From Xanthobacteraceae bacterium (GTDB lineage: Bacteria > Pseudomonadota > Alphaproteobacteria > Rhizobiales > Xanthobacteraceae): a stretch of DNA of 64,000 nt. The DNA lies in the NCBI GenBank assembly GCA_024508855.1, contig JANINJ010000099.1, positions 19,441 to 83,440 on the forward strand. The letters run 5' to 3'. Positions 1 through 9,764 of the stretch are shown piece by piece. Positions within the stretch are counted from its first letter, which is position 1, and each line of letters opens with the position of its first letter. A program made the translations under genes and the position numbers. Below the pieces are notes generated by a model that saw only the letters and a program-made list of their open reading frames with translations, had not been told where the DNA came from and did not search any database.

Positions 1-624
1 ACTGGGCCGGAGTTCGAAGCCGCCCGTGCCGGCATCATCGAAAAATCGTTCAAGGCCAACGAATTCATCTGCATGCGCGGCGATGAGTTCGAATACTGGA
101 CCGGCGTCGTCACCGGCCTCGTCAGGATCGGGACGATATCTCACGCCGGCAAGGCCGTTACCTTTACCGGGCTAACCGCCGGGGCATGGTTCGGCGAGGG
201 ATCGGTGTTGAAGAACGAGGCGCGGCGATACGACGCGGTGGCGTTGCGCGATACACGGCTGGCGCTGATGGACCGCGCCACCTTCCACTGGCTGTTCGAG
301 AACAGCGTGGCGTTCAATCGCTTCTTGGTCGCGCAACTGAACGAGCGCGTCGGCCAGTTCATGGGGCTGCTGGAATACGGCCGGATGCTCGACGCGACCG
401 CGCGGGTCGCCCGCTGCATCGCCACCTTATTCAATCCGATCCTCTATCCGGATGTCACTCCGCACCTGGAGATCACCCAGGAGGAAATCGGCGCGCTGTC
501 CGGCATGTCGCGACAGAACGCCAACCAGTGCCTGAAGGCGCTGGAGAAGGAAGGCCTGCTGCGGCTCGAATACGGCGGCCTCGCCATCGTCGACCTCGAA
601 CGGCTGCGCCATTACGGGGAGTAA
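1..624 (+). CDS. Crp/Fnr-family transcriptional regulator, 5' end outside window
   Basis: The frame is open from the first base, so the N-terminus lies upstream; the first in-window ATG (73) is internal. About 207 codons are visible. They show the second half of a cyclic-nucleotide-binding beta-barrel (GAWFGEGSVL), the long dimerisation helix, and a C-terminal winged helix (ITQEEIGALSGMSRQNANQC) typical of Crp/Fnr proteins. No FNR-type cysteine cluster is visible in this part. It is probably a DNA-binding regulator responding to a small ligand. The ligand and target genes cannot be told from sequence. Confidence 0.85.
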   Translation, partial: TGPEFEAARAGIIEKSFKANEFICMRGDEFEYWTGVVTGLVRIGTISHAGKAVTFTGLTAGAWFGEGSVLKNEARRYDAVALRDTRLALMDRATFHWLFENSVAFNRFLVAQLNERVGQFMGLLEYGRMLDATARVARCIATLFNPILYPDVTPHLEITQEEIGALSGMSRQNANQCLKALEKEGLLRLEYGGLAIVDLERLRHYGE

Positions 625-650
625 CTTGGCACAGCCGTCTAATCCATATG

Positions 651-1601
651 TCACTGTGCAGCTATCGAGCCGCTAAACGATCCGTTGCTGCCATTGGCCT
701 GCACGTGATTGTTGCCGGCAGACAGCAGTGCGCCTCCCGACAGCGTTGCCAAGCCCGTGCCGTTGCCGACAATTTCCGTGTTGGAAACACGCACGGTCGC
801 ATTGGGTCCGATCGAGCGGATGCCAAAAGCGTTGTTGATCGATCCGGTGTTGGCGACGAATACGCCGATTGGGGCGTGACCGGATGAAGTAGTGGCGACG
901 ATGCCATCCTGCTTGTTGCCGGCAATTGTACTGTTCCGGATCGTGGCATTGATACCGCCAGTGCTACTGGATCCGTCAATGGCAACTCCAAAGACGTTTC
1001 CTTCGATGCGAACGTTGTCCAGTGCGACCTGCGCCGTGCCACCGGGCTGCGGTTGCACCAGAAGGCCTGCTCCTGTTCCGTTGCTGACATTGCCTCCCTT
1101 GTTGATGATGCTGTTGGAGATCATCAGCCTCGCCGGTCCGGTTGGAGCAAATTTGATGCTGCTCCCCAACGCGCCGCCGCCGATGTGAACCCGGTCAAGG
1201 ATCAGGCTGCCAAAGTTGTCGAACTCGACGGGGAAAGAACTAACGGTCGAATTGCCGATGGTTACGTCGTGTATGACGATGGCGACCTCGGGTTGGCCAG
1301 ACTGGATATAAACAGCATTCAGTGTCGAGCCTTCGCAGTTCAATGTGACCGAACGCCAAACCGACATCGTGAAAGACATGTGGTCGAGACAATTGATCTG
1401 CCCGCCCCAGTCGGTTTTGAGCAACGTGGTCGTGAAGGTCTTGCACGGCGTCGCGATATTGGTGCAATCGTTGGAGTCGTTTCCGGTCGAAGCCAGATAG
1501 GTTTGCATCGCCGACTGGGCGTGACCCGGTGAGGCCAACAGTATCGAAAAAAATGCGGACACGGCGAATGTAACGAGCGTGAGCAGAAATACCTTTCTCA
1601 T
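651..1601 (-). CDS. Secreted right-handed beta-helix repeat protein (paralog 1)
   Basis: A 316-residue protein. I chose the ATG at 1601 because it gives a clean signal peptide (MRKVFLLTLVTFAVSAFF, cut near AQS). A longer frame starting at 1721 adds 40 residues that look non-coding. The body is rich in Gly/Asn/Thr/Val with short repeated turns (NATIRNSTIAGN, NATVRVSNTEIVGNG), as in parallel beta-helix proteins, and has two Cys pairs near the N-terminus. It is closely similar to the protein at 27044-27988, especially over the C-terminal 140 residues. Probably exported; no catalytic motif was recognised. It lies 156 bases downstream of the LuxR-type gene on the same strand. Confidence 0.75.
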   Translation of the reverse strand: MRKVFLLTLVTFAVSAFFSILLASPGHAQSAMQTYLASTGNDSNDCTNIATPCKTFTTTLLKTDWGGQINCLDHMSFTMSVWRSVTLNCEGSTLNAVYIQSGQPEVAIVIHDVTIGNSTVSSFPVEFDNFGSLILDRVHIGGGALGSSIKFAPTGPARLMISNSIINKGGNVSNGTGAGLLVQPQPGGTAQVALDNVRIEGNVFGVAIDGSSSTGGINATIRNSTIAGNKQDGIVATTSSGHAPIGVFVANTGSINNAFGIRSIGPNATVRVSNTEIVGNGTGLATLSGGALLSAGNNHVQANGSNGSFSGSIAAQ

Positions 1602-1757
1602 ATGAACCCCCAGCAATGATTCAAAAGGCGTGCTTTGCAACGGGAGAGTGCTACGGGGCCTTCCCGTGTCGCGTCCCCCGATCGAGGGAGGCCTGAGCCG
1701 GAGCCAGCAAGAGGAGCGCAAAATACGAGTGCCGGCTTCGATGCGGTTGTGAAATCG

Positions 1758-2918
1758 CTAGTTCTCGTATGGGGCCCGGTGCGCCGGCAGATTCCCGATC
1801 ATGCGCGCCAGCGCAACTTGCGAATGCACGCCGGTCTTCTCGAAGCAGCGCTTGAGATGCGTCTTCACGGTCGCAAGTGATACGCCGAGTGCGGCTGCCA
1901 CTTGCGGGCCACCGATACCGCCCCCGATCAGCACTGCGACCCTTGCCTCAGCCGTTGTCAGGCCGAACGTCGTCTGCATGGTGGAAGCCGCCGCCCGCGA
2001 TTTGGCGCTCGGGTCGATGATGAGGACCATGACGCGCGGGCCTCCAAGCAATTCCCACATCGCAAAGGCCGGCGGTGGTAGCGGAACAGGCAGCACCAGC
2101 AGCGGCGCGGCCCCCGAAGGGCGTGTCAGTCGCAAGGGTTCGCACAATTCGTCGCCGGCTCCCGATGCAACGGCAAGCGCCTGCGTCAACGCGCGCGACA
2201 GCGCGGCAGTTTCGCCGGGAAAGGCGGCAGAGAGATGCAAGCCGCCGTTGCGCGTGGCGGAAAGGCCATCGCATTCCCGCAGCAACGCCTCTGCGGGCTG
2301 ATTGGCGTGAACGATGCGACTCCTGCCGTCGAGCAGCAGGGCCGGATTGGGCATCAATTGCATGACACGCGTCAACTGCCGGGTGCCGTCGGTAAGGTGA
2401 CCGAGCCTCAAGGTTGCATCGAGTGCGCGAAAGAGATGCGGAGTGAGCCGTTGCAGGCGCCGCACGTTCCGGTCCGCCAGTTCTGCGCCGCCGGCGGAAA
2501 GGGCAAAGCCGATCCCGCCGACGCTGCCGTCGCGCGCCAGGTCCCGATGGTTGATGCAGAACATATCCTCGATGCCCTGCGGAGCGAGCACGTCGGCATA
2601 AAATGCAGTTCGTGAAATTTCCCCGGGCGCGACCAGCGAATTGGCGATCGTTGCTTTTCCGATCGGTACACGCGTCATCCCGCGGTTCCAGGGATTCCAA
2701 GTGTAGTGCTGCAGATAGGTCGGCGTCAGTTCTTCTGCGAGCCGGCCATTCACCTGAAAGCTGCGACCGCCTCCGGGAGGCGCGTTATAAACCAGCATTC
2801 CGCCTACGGCGTTCAGATGATCGGACAGCGTCGTCAGCAGGCCCGGCCACAAACTCGGATCCGCCACGGTGCCGTAGATCGCATCGAGTAGCGCATTGTG
2901 CTCAGACTTGCTTGCCAT
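1758..2918 (-). CDS. LuxR-family helix-turn-helix transcriptional regulator
   Basis: A 386-residue protein. The C-terminal ~65 residues form a LuxR/GerE-type helix-turn-helix (LTTAEARVAVLI, then GVSLATVKTHLKRCFEKTGV). A PAS-like stretch lies near residues 190-220 (PNPALLLDGRSRIVHANQPA). The N-terminal ~170 residues match the sensing region of Bradyrhizobium LuxR solos in general layout (DAIYGTVADPSLWPGLL). No receiver or acyl-homoserine-lactone pocket was recognised. It is the first gene of a minus-strand pair with the beta-helix gene, which it may control; that link is inference. Confidence 0.85.
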   Translation of the reverse strand: MASKSEHNALLDAIYGTVADPSLWPGLLTTLSDHLNAVGGMLVYNAPPGGGRSFQVNGRLAEELTPTYLQHYTWNPWNRGMTRVPIGKATIANSLVAPGEISRTAFYADVLAPQGIEDMFCINHRDLARDGSVGGIGFALSAGGAELADRNVRRLQRLTPHLFRALDATLRLGHLTDGTRQLTRVMQLMPNPALLLDGRSRIVHANQPAEALLRECDGLSATRNGGLHLSAAFPGETAALSRALTQALAVASGAGDELCEPLRLTRPSGAAPLLVLPVPLPPPAFAMWELLGGPRVMVLIIDPSAKSRAAASTMQTTFGLTTAEARVAVLIGGGIGGPQVAAALGVSLATVKTHLKRCFEKTGVHSQVALARMIGNLPAHRAPYEN

Positions 2919-3149
2919 GAGCTTCCCCAGCCGAAAGCGCGTGGTCCAGGCTGCAAATTACTTTGCCTGGCGTCGCCATTATATCATCCGATCGGGGGAG
3001 GGCACGAGAAGTTGAAAGCCAATCCCGGAGGTCGCTGTTGAATAAATGTGCAGCGATCGTCCCTTGATCGGGGGACGACGGCCGGACGGCAGGCGTGGTT
3101 ATGTCCACTGTCGCTATCCCAAGACACGATCCCAACACACGAGTGCGTG

Positions 3150-3389
3150 GTGGACCTGTCCGGCTACATTGCTTCGTTTCTGGTGTTCTTGACCTTCTAT
3201 ATGAAGGACATGGTGGCACTGCGCATTGTCGCCTTATGCAGCAACGTGGCGTTTCTGGTTTACGCCGGCGGATTGCACCTGCTGCCGATCCTTTTTCTGC
3301 ACGGCGCGCTGATCCCGATCAACATTTGCAGATTGACGTCGGCTATTCGCGCCAACCGGCCGACCGTATCGCCACGCCGCGCCGGCTGA
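3150..3389 (+). CDS. Small membrane protein, two or three predicted helices
   Basis: About 79 residues if translation starts at the GTG at 3150; the GTG at 3147 and an ATG at 3048 are also possible. The sequence is hydrophobic (DLSGYIASFLVFLTFYMKDM, then IVALCSNVAFLVYAGGLHLLP and ILFLHGALIPINICRL). From memory, this arrangement resembles the N-terminal membrane part of Bradyrhizobium proteins that carry a cyclic-nucleotide-binding domain behind it. No such domain follows here, so the gene may be a shortened version. Start and function are uncertain. Confidence 0.5.
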   Translation: MDLSGYIASFLVFLTFYMKDMVALRIVALCSNVAFLVYAGGLHLLPILFLHGALIPINICRLTSAIRANRPTVSPRRAG

Positions 3390-3579
3390 TCCAGTCCAAT
3401 GCACCGATCGCAAGAGATGCGGGCCCATGAAGGGCCGCACGGCGCGTCGCGTTGTCTCCGACAAGATTAAAGTTCCACGAAATCAATCGATTAGCCAGAC
3501 CACAAGTATGGATTCGTTAACGCCGCGGCTTTAGTCCATAAAGGGATAGGTTAGATTCCCGGCCGCTGCTGGATCGACA

Positions 3580-4536
3580 ATGAGAAATGAAGCAAACCAT
3601 GTTGCCGCATCATTGCCGGCCGAGGTTCGCGTGCGGCTCTACGATCAGGCATTGGGCTCTGCCCGTATCGGCGCATGGGAGTGCGAACTCGCGACCGAGC
3701 GTCTGACCTGGACCACCGGGGTCTACGACATCTTTGGCTATCCGGTGGGCAACCCGCTTCGGCGCTCGAGCATTGTCGATCTCTATGTCGACGAATCCCG
3801 ACGCAACATGGAACTCGCTCGGGCCGAGGTGATCCGGACCGGCCGTCCGGCGTCGGTCGATGTCGAGATCAGGACCTGGCGTGGCGAACGGCGATGGATG
3901 CGCCTCGCGATCCACGCGGCCGGAGAGGGCGGACGCCCGCTGCGTATCTTCGGCTCCAAGCAGGACATCACTGCCGATCGGCTGGCACTGGAGAGCCTGC
4001 GGCAGCGGGCCGAGACCGATCCGCTGACCGGCCTCGCCAATCGCTCTGTATTCCAGGCGCGTTATTGCGAAGTCGTCGGCGACGGTCTGAATCATGGTTT
4101 TGCGTCGGCGCTCGTGTTGATCGACCTCGACCGCTTCAAGGAGCTGAACGATACATTCGGCCATGAAGCCGGCGACGCTTGCCTGCGCGAGATCGCGATG
4201 CGTTTGGAGCGGGCGTTCTGCAATGCGGGCCTGGTTGCGCGGTTGGGGGGCGATGAGTTTGCGCTGATCCTGCGCGCGCCGACGGCTCCTGCACAGATCG
4301 TGCATGTGTTGCAGAAAACCGTTGCGATGCTGTCCCGTCCGCTGTTCTGGAACGGTCTTCGCCTCGAAGTCGGTGCTTCGATCGGGGCTGCCCTTGTCGG
4401 CCGGCCGCATCGCCGCCGGATCACCGAGTTGTTCGCAGAGGCCGACATCGCGCTCTATGATGCGAAGGCCGCCGGCCGCAACAAGGTCTATCTGTTCGGC
4501 GACCGGGGAGCCGTGTCACCCGAAGCTGTGGCGTGA
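3580..4536 (+). CDS. PAS-GGDEF diguanylate cyclase
   Basis: A 318-residue protein with a PAS_3-like sensor domain at about residues 25-130 (GAWECELATERLTW, then GSKQDITADR) followed by a GGDEF domain. The active-site motif GGDEF is intact at residues 223-227, and the entry motif DPLTGLANR is present. The protein should make cyclic di-GMP from two GTP. The RxxD inhibitory site normally five residues before GGDEF is absent (CNAG at that position), so product inhibition at that site is unlikely. No membrane segment is visible, so it is probably cytosolic. The PAS ligand is unknown. Confidence 0.92.
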   Translation: MRNEANHVAASLPAEVRVRLYDQALGSARIGAWECELATERLTWTTGVYDIFGYPVGNPLRRSSIVDLYVDESRRNMELARAEVIRTGRPASVDVEIRTWRGERRWMRLAIHAAGEGGRPLRIFGSKQDITADRLALESLRQRAETDPLTGLANRSVFQARYCEVVGDGLNHGFASALVLIDLDRFKELNDTFGHEAGDACLREIAMRLERAFCNAGLVARLGGDEFALILRAPTAPAQIVHVLQKTVAMLSRPLFWNGLRLEVGASIGAALVGRPHRRRITELFAEADIALYDAKAAGRNKVYLFGDRGAVSPEAVA

Positions 4537-4551
4537 GCGGCCGGGATCGGC

Positions 4552-6996
4552 CTACGCCGCCTTCGCCTTGCTCTTCTTCGATGTCGCGGTGGTGCCGATC
4601 ACGCCGTCGGCCGCCAGTTGTGCGATCTCGCCCGCACCGAGGCCGAGCACGTCGCGAAGCACTTCCTCATTGTGCTGTCCCAGTGTCGGCGCCAGCCGCT
4701 CGATCGGGTAGGGCAGCAGCGCGTCGCCTTCGCGATAGGACACCGACGGCAGCAAATGCGGCCCCATGAACGGCCGCACCGCCGGTTGCCAGTGGCCGGT
4801 CTTCATCAGATGCGGATCGGATGCGAGATCGACCGGCAAACGTGCCACGCCCGCGGCGATGCCGGCCGCTTGCAGCGTCACCATCGCGAGGTCCGGCCGC
4901 ACCGTCGTCGTCCAGTGCCGGATCGCGACTTCGATGCGGTCTTCCTCCTTGCGGCGGCCTTCTGCCGTGGCCAGCGCTTTGTCGTCGGCGAGATCGGGGC
5001 GGTGCATGATGTGGCACAGCTTCGGCCACTCGTCGTCCGATCGGATCGCGAGCGTGATCCACTGGTCTTCGCCGAGGCACGGAAAGCATCCGTTCGGCAC
5101 GAAGCGCGGATGGCGATTGCCGATGCGTGGTCCTGACTTGCCGGTGGCGGATTGCTCGATGATCGACGGCGCCACAAGCTGCATGCTGCATTCGACCTGC
5201 GAGAGATCGATGTGCTGGCCTTCGCCGCTCTTCTTCTGCTGCATGAAGCCGAGCATCAATGCGCTTGCCGCACTGACGCCGCCGATCGGATCGCCGAGCG
5301 CCGCGTGCAGCATGGTCGGCGGATCGTCCTCGCGCCCGGTGACCGAGGGCAGGCCGGAAGCTTGCTCCAGGGTCGAGCCGTAGGCGCGGCATGCGCTCCA
5401 GTCACCGGTCATGCCGAAGGCGGGCATTGTGACCACGACGAGACGCGGATTGAGCTTCAGCATGTGCGCGGCGTCGAGGCCGAGCCGCGGCAGCACATCG
5501 GCGGCGTAGTTGTCGATCACCGCATCCGCACCTTCGATCAGGCGCTTCAGCAACGACAGGCCGATCCCGGTGGTGAGGTCCAGCGTGATGCCGCGCTTGT
5601 TGCGGTTCATCATCTGGAACCAGTAGGTCTTCTCGTAAGTGCGTTCCGGATGATACGGCCCGCGCGGATCGGTGCCGCGAAACCAGTCCGGATACTGGCA
5701 CGATTCCACCTTGATGACGTCGGCGCCGAGATCGCCCATCTGCCGCGTTGCCGTCGGTCCGGCCCAACCCATGGTGAGGTCGATGATCCGCAGCCCCTTC
5801 AGCGGCAGCGGGTCGTCCGCCGTTGCCGCGCGTGTCGCGACGCGCTTGCGCGAGGGTAGCGGCTTGCCATCGTCGGCACCTGCGAGCGGCGCAGTGCCGT
5901 TGGGTTTCGGCAGCGAGCGCGTCAGGTGTTGCGGCAGCACCGGCGCATCGAACGAAGCGTTGCCGATCGTGACCGGCGCGAAAGCCCCCCGATCGCGATA
6001 GACTTTCTGCGTCAGCAGCCCTGCCATGTCGGGCACGATGGCGAGCGGCAGCCGCAGCGCGATGCCTTGCTCGAACCACTCTTTCGCGGTCTTCTGCATC
6101 AGCACCGGCTTGATGATGCCGGTCAATTCGTCGGCGTGATTGTAACGATCCGCCGTTGCCGAATAGCGCGGATCGGGGCCCAGTTCCGGCAAGCCGATCA
6201 GCGTGCAGAAGCCGACCCATTGCGCCGGCGTCACGACGGTGACGCCGAGCCAGCCTTCCCTGGTAGCGAAATTGCCGACCGGGAAGCCGCGGCCGAAACG
6301 ATTGATCGCCAGCCGTGGCCGGGTGAAGCCGGATTCCAGCGCCAGCCCAGTATCGAATTCGCTGATCTGCAGCATCGCCTCGAACGCATTGACGGCGAAG
6401 CGCCGCGCGCCGTTTGCGCGGCCATAGAGACCGGCGAGCGATGGAATGAAAGCGGTCAGTCCGGCGACGATCGCGATCTGACCGTCGCGTGGTAGCACCG
6501 GCGGGCCTTCCGCGGCGCCGACCAGCTTCACCAGTCCGGCGAGGCTGCGACACACCGAGTCGGTCACCGCATAGTCGCGATACGCTCCATGTTCGCCGAA
6601 CCACGACATCGCGGTGATGGCGAGTGCGGGATCGCTGGCGCGCAACTGCTCGTGCGACAGCAGCGATGTTTCGATGACGGAAGGCGGTCGCCCGTCCAGC
6701 AAGAGATCCGCGCTGTTCAGAAGTGCGCGGACTTTTTGTATGTCGGCCGGATTATCGAGATCGGCGCTGATGCTGTGCTTGTTGGTGTTGAGCCACGCCG
6801 CATAGGCGCTCTCATGGTTGCCGTTGCCTGCATCGACCAGCGGCGCGATACGCCGCATCGGATCGCCGCTCGGCGGTTCAACCTTGATGACCTCCGCGCC
6901 GAAATCCGAAAACAGCTTGCCGCAATATGCGAGCGCATCGCCGGAGCCAATTTCCACTACGCGCAATTCCGACAACGGCAGTCCCGGCATGTGCAT
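4552..6996 (-). CDS. Two-domain family III (CaiB/BaiF) CoA-transferase, N-terminal half degenerate
   Basis: An 814-residue protein made of two fused copies of the CaiB/BaiF fold, about residues 8-360 and 395-800. Each copy opens with a typical nucleotide-fold start (LRVVEIGSGD; LRIIDLTMGWAGP) and a FGAEVIKVE or LGADVIKVE strand. In the C-terminal copy the loop GEGQHIDLSQVE carries the expected catalytic Asp (Asp597). In the N-terminal copy the aligned position is Ala201 (FAVNAFEAM), so that half is probably inactive in covalent catalysis. The family moves CoA between carboxylic acids; the substrate is unknown. The gene lies 81 bases downstream of the HemD-like gene on the same strand. Confidence 0.88.
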   Translation of the reverse strand: MHMPGLPLSELRVVEIGSGDALAYCGKLFSDFGAEVIKVEPPSGDPMRRIAPLVDAGNGNHESAYAAWLNTNKHSISADLDNPADIQKVRALLNSADLLLDGRPPSVIETSLLSHEQLRASDPALAITAMSWFGEHGAYRDYAVTDSVCRSLAGLVKLVGAAEGPPVLPRDGQIAIVAGLTAFIPSLAGLYGRANGARRFAVNAFEAMLQISEFDTGLALESGFTRPRLAINRFGRGFPVGNFATREGWLGVTVVTPAQWVGFCTLIGLPELGPDPRYSATADRYNHADELTGIIKPVLMQKTAKEWFEQGIALRLPLAIVPDMAGLLTQKVYRDRGAFAPVTIGNASFDAPVLPQHLTRSLPKPNGTAPLAGADDGKPLPSRKRVATRAATADDPLPLKGLRIIDLTMGWAGPTATRQMGDLGADVIKVESCQYPDWFRGTDPRGPYHPERTYEKTYWFQMMNRNKRGITLDLTTGIGLSLLKRLIEGADAVIDNYAADVLPRLGLDAAHMLKLNPRLVVVTMPAFGMTGDWSACRAYGSTLEQASGLPSVTGREDDPPTMLHAALGDPIGGVSAASALMLGFMQQKKSGEGQHIDLSQVECSMQLVAPSIIEQSATGKSGPRIGNRHPRFVPNGCFPCLGEDQWITLAIRSDDEWPKLCHIMHRPDLADDKALATAEGRRKEEDRIEVAIRHWTTTVRPDLAMVTLQAAGIAAGVARLPVDLASDPHLMKTGHWQPAVRPFMGPHLLPSVSYREGDALLPYPIERLAPTLGQHNEEVLRDVLGLGAGEIAQLAADGVIGTTATSKKSKAKAA

Positions 6997-7077
6997 CCGC
7001 CCTGTTTTTTCGTTGCCGACATAATGTCTGCGTGGGCGAACGCGTCAAGTCGCGCGGGATTTCGGCGGGACATTCCA

Positions 7078-7926
7078 TCATCGCGTGGCCGCTCCATTGC
7101 GTGACGCGGAATTGGCGAACGCGATTGCGATGGCAGCGATCAGCGGCTTCATGAAGAACGTCTCGTTGGCGGGCGAGATGTCGGCGTGCAGATCGAACGA
7201 TGCGAGCTCGTCGGAGACGGCCGGCCCGATCGAGGCGATCTTCGTCCGCTCGAGTCCTTCGCGCAGCCTGTCTTCGCAATGATGCGCGCGTGCGACGTCG
7301 AACAGGCGGCGCACCTGCGCCGAGGCGGTGAGGGCGATGGCATCGATACGGCCGTGCTGCATCTCGTCGATGGCGGCGAGAATGTTGGTATCGGCCGCGC
7401 GCGCATCGTAGACATAGGGCGTCACCGGATCGGCGGTTGCGCCGCACGCGGCGATCGCACCGAGCAGCGCGCCATGATCCTTGTCCGGATAAAGCTGGAC
7501 GCCGACGCGATGGCCTTCGAGGTCGAGGCTCGTCAGCGTCTCGATGATGCCCTCGCTGGTCGGCTTCTCGGTGACGATGTCCGATTGCAGCCCCATCTCG
7601 CGCAGCGCGCGGCCGGGCTTGGGTCCGCGGGCGATGGTGCGCGATTTACCTAGCGCTCCGACGAACGCCTCCGTTACGCCAAGGCGCGCGGCAACCTTCA
7701 GCAAGCGGCGCAATCCCTCGCCGGTGGTCAGCACCAGATCGTCGCATGGTTGTCGCAAAAAACGTGCGATCCAGGCCTCGACCGGCGCGGCATCCGGCGC
7801 ATCCTCGATGCTGAACATCGGGCATTGCAGGACCTCGGCGCCTTGCTCGGCGAGCAGGCGGGCGAACTGCGCTTCCTCGCGCGCCTCCAGAATCAGAATG
7901 CGGGTGCCGTTGAGCCTGTCAGCCAT
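7078..7926 (-). CDS. Uroporphyrinogen-III synthase family protein (HemD-like)
   Basis: A 282-residue protein with the two-lobed HemD layout. It opens with RILILEAREEAQFARLLAEQG, has a mid-region TTGEGLRRLL, and a second lobe ending in LTASAQVRRLF and KIASIGPAVSDEL, all typical positions. HemD closes and inverts ring D of hydroxymethylbilane to give uroporphyrinogen III for heme, siroheme or B12. No hemC, hemA or other tetrapyrrole gene is nearby, so it could be a second copy or a relative with another role. It is divergent from purU, with about 150 bases between start codons. Confidence 0.75.
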   Translation of the reverse strand: MADRLNGTRILILEAREEAQFARLLAEQGAEVLQCPMFSIEDAPDAAPVEAWIARFLRQPCDDLVLTTGEGLRRLLKVAARLGVTEAFVGALGKSRTIARGPKPGRALREMGLQSDIVTEKPTSEGIIETLTSLDLEGHRVGVQLYPDKDHGALLGAIAACGATADPVTPYVYDARAADTNILAAIDEMQHGRIDAIALTASAQVRRLFDVARAHHCEDRLREGLERTKIASIGPAVSDELASFDLHADISPANETFFMKPLIAAIAIAFANSASRNGAATR

Positions 7927-8074
7927 TTGTTCAGGTTACTTCCAGGCGATCTAATCGATCGCCGATATTGCATATATTGGTGCCGCGAACGGGATTGGCG
8001 CAAGGCCGTCAGCGATGATAGAGCAAGGCCACTTTTTCCAGTTCCCGTTCGTCCAACCGAAATCAAGCCAGCCA

Positions 8075-8938
8075 ATGCCAGATTCCCAGTTCGTCCTGAC
8101 GCTTTCCTGCCCGGATCGCCCCGGAATCGTCTCCGCGGTGTCGACTTTCCTTGCCCACAATGGGCAGAACATCCTCGACGCCCAGCAGTTCGACGATCTC
8201 GAAACCGGCCACTTCTTCATGCGGGTGGTGTTCAACCCGGCCGACCTGACCGTGACCCTGCCGGCGCTGCAGACTGGCTTTGCCGCCATCGCCGACCGCT
8301 TTGCCATGAAGTGGCAGATGCGCGACCGCGCCACCTTGCGCCGGGTGATGCTGCTGGCGTCGCAGTCGGATCATTGCCTAGTCGATATCCTGTATCGCTG
8401 GCGCACCGGCGAACTGGCGATGATCCCGACCGCGATCGTCTCCAATCATCCCCGCGAAACCTATGCGGGAGTCGATTTCGGCGACATCCCGTTTCACTAT
8501 CTGCCGATCACGAAGGACACCAAGCCGCAGCAGGAAGCCGCGATCTGGGAACTGTTCAACAAGACCGAGACCGATCTCGTGGTGCTGGCGCGCTACATGC
8601 AGATCCTGTCCGACGACATGTCCGCCAAGGTCTCCGGGCGCTGCATCAACATCCACCACTCGTTTCTGCCGGGTTTCAAGGGCGCGCGGCCGTATCATCA
8701 GGCCCATGAGCGCGGCGTGAAACTGATCGGCGCTACGGCACATTACGTCACCAGCGATCTCGACGAAGGCCCGATCATCGATCAGGACGTCGAGCGTATC
8801 AGCCATCGCGACAAGCCTGAGGATCTGGTGCGCAAGGGCCGCGACATCGAGCGGCGCGTACTGGCACGTGCAGTGCGCTATCACCTCGAGGACCGCGTCA
8901 TCCTCAACGGCCGCAAGACCGTGGTGTTCATGGACTGA
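8075..8938 (+). CDS. purU: Formyltetrahydrofolate deformylase
   Basis: A 287-residue protein that hydrolyses 10-formyl-THF to formate and THF, balancing one-carbon pools and feeding formate to purine synthesis. An N-terminal ACT domain ([20 protein letters not shown]) is followed by a formyltransferase fold. The catalytic Asn-His-Asp set is present in [20 protein letters not shown] and DLDEGPII. I chose the ATG at 8075, which begins directly before the ACT domain; an in-frame ATG at 8015 adds 20 residues. Its 3' end is 2 bases from the convergent DUF2939 gene. Confidence 0.95.
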   Translation: MPDSQFVLTLSCPDRPGIVSAVSTFLAHNGQNILDAQQFDDLETGHFFMRVVFNPADLTVTLPALQTGFAAIADRFAMKWQMRDRATLRRVMLLASQSDHCLVDILYRWRTGELAMIPTAIVSNHPRETYAGVDFGDIPFHYLPITKDTKPQQEAAIWELFNKTETDLVVLARYMQILSDDMSAKVSGRCINIHHSFLPGFKGARPYHQAHERGVKLIGATAHYVTSDLDEGPIIDQDVERISHRDKPEDLVRKGRDIERRVLARAVRYHLEDRVILNGRKTVVFMD

Positions 8939-8940
8939 CG

Positions 8941-9528
8941 TTACTTGATCGGCAGGCCTGCCGCGAGGTTGCTTCGCGCGGTGCGTGACAGGTCGATGCC
9001 GGCGAGCTTCCAGTGGATACCTTCGCGATGCAGGACAACGGCGGCGTAGTTGTCGGGATCGGATGCCTTGCTGGTCCGGATCGCGATCTGCACCGGATTG
9101 ATCAGGTGCAGCCGGCCAAGCAGCCTGAGGATGTTGATGTCGTGCAGGCTCGGCAGCGGGGGTAACTGCGTGACCGGGGCATTCGAATCCAGTCCCGGCA
9201 GCCGCCCGGTCTGCAAGGCCTGCGTCAGTACGTCCGGGGTCAGCATTTTCGTCACCAGCGCGTCGGCGACCGTGGCGCCGTATCCCGCGACCAGAACCCG
9301 TTCCATCGGGCTGACCTTCCGCGTGGCCCCAACCCGCTCCAGATAGGCATCGACGATCTGTCCGCTCAGCGAGCGGCTCAGCCGCGGGACATCGGTCTGC
9401 GCGGCGATCGCGGCGCCGTTGCCGGCCCGCACGGCGGCAATCAGGTGCGACAGCGCGTATAGCGCCGAGCCGATATAAGCCGCCAGAACCAGCGCGACGA
9501 CGATGACGATGCTCCAGACCCAACGCAT
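8941..9528 (-). CDS. DUF2939 family protein, single membrane anchor
   Basis: A 195-residue protein with one N-terminal hydrophobic segment (WSIVIVVALVLAAYIGSALY) and a soluble domain behind it. The pattern LYALSHLIAAVRAGNGAAIA and the C-terminal VLHREGIHWKLAGIDL match DUF2939 as I know the family. Function is unknown; the domain probably sits in the periplasm or on the membrane surface. It is convergent with purU and divergent from the transporter operon that starts at 9822. Confidence 0.75.
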   Translation of the reverse strand: MRWVWSIVIVVALVLAAYIGSALYALSHLIAAVRAGNGAAIAAQTDVPRLSRSLSGQIVDAYLERVGATRKVSPMERVLVAGYGATVADALVTKMLTPDVLTQALQTGRLPGLDSNAPVTQLPPLPSLHDINILRLLGRLHLINPVQIAIRTSKASDPDNYAAVVLHREGIHWKLAGIDLSRTARSNLAAGLPIK

Positions 9529-9749
9529 TCGAATTTAGTGTTCCTCCAGCTGCGTCCTGCAATCAGCAACAGACCTAGCGCATATATCAACCACGGAGAA
9601 AGCGCAGTGTTCGGACGCGTCTAGGATATTCGTTTAATCCCCTGTTTTGCTGGGAAATTCCTGTTGATCGCCTTGCGCTTTTATGAGTTGTAATGGCCCC
9701 GAGACGAACCGTGTCGCAATGACGCAGTGCGAAGAGCGGTTCGCTCGAT

Positions 9750-9764
9750 TTCAGCTATGCTGAA
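9750..9764. promoter_or_regulatory. Inverted repeat upstream of the liv operon
   Basis: Two 6-base arms, TTCAGC and GCTGAA, flank a 3-base spacer and end 57 bases before the livK-type start codon. The spacing fits an operator, but it could be chance. Nothing else stands out in the 293-base gap 9529-9821, apart from a good ribosome-binding site (AGGGAGG) just before 9822. Confidence 0.3.
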
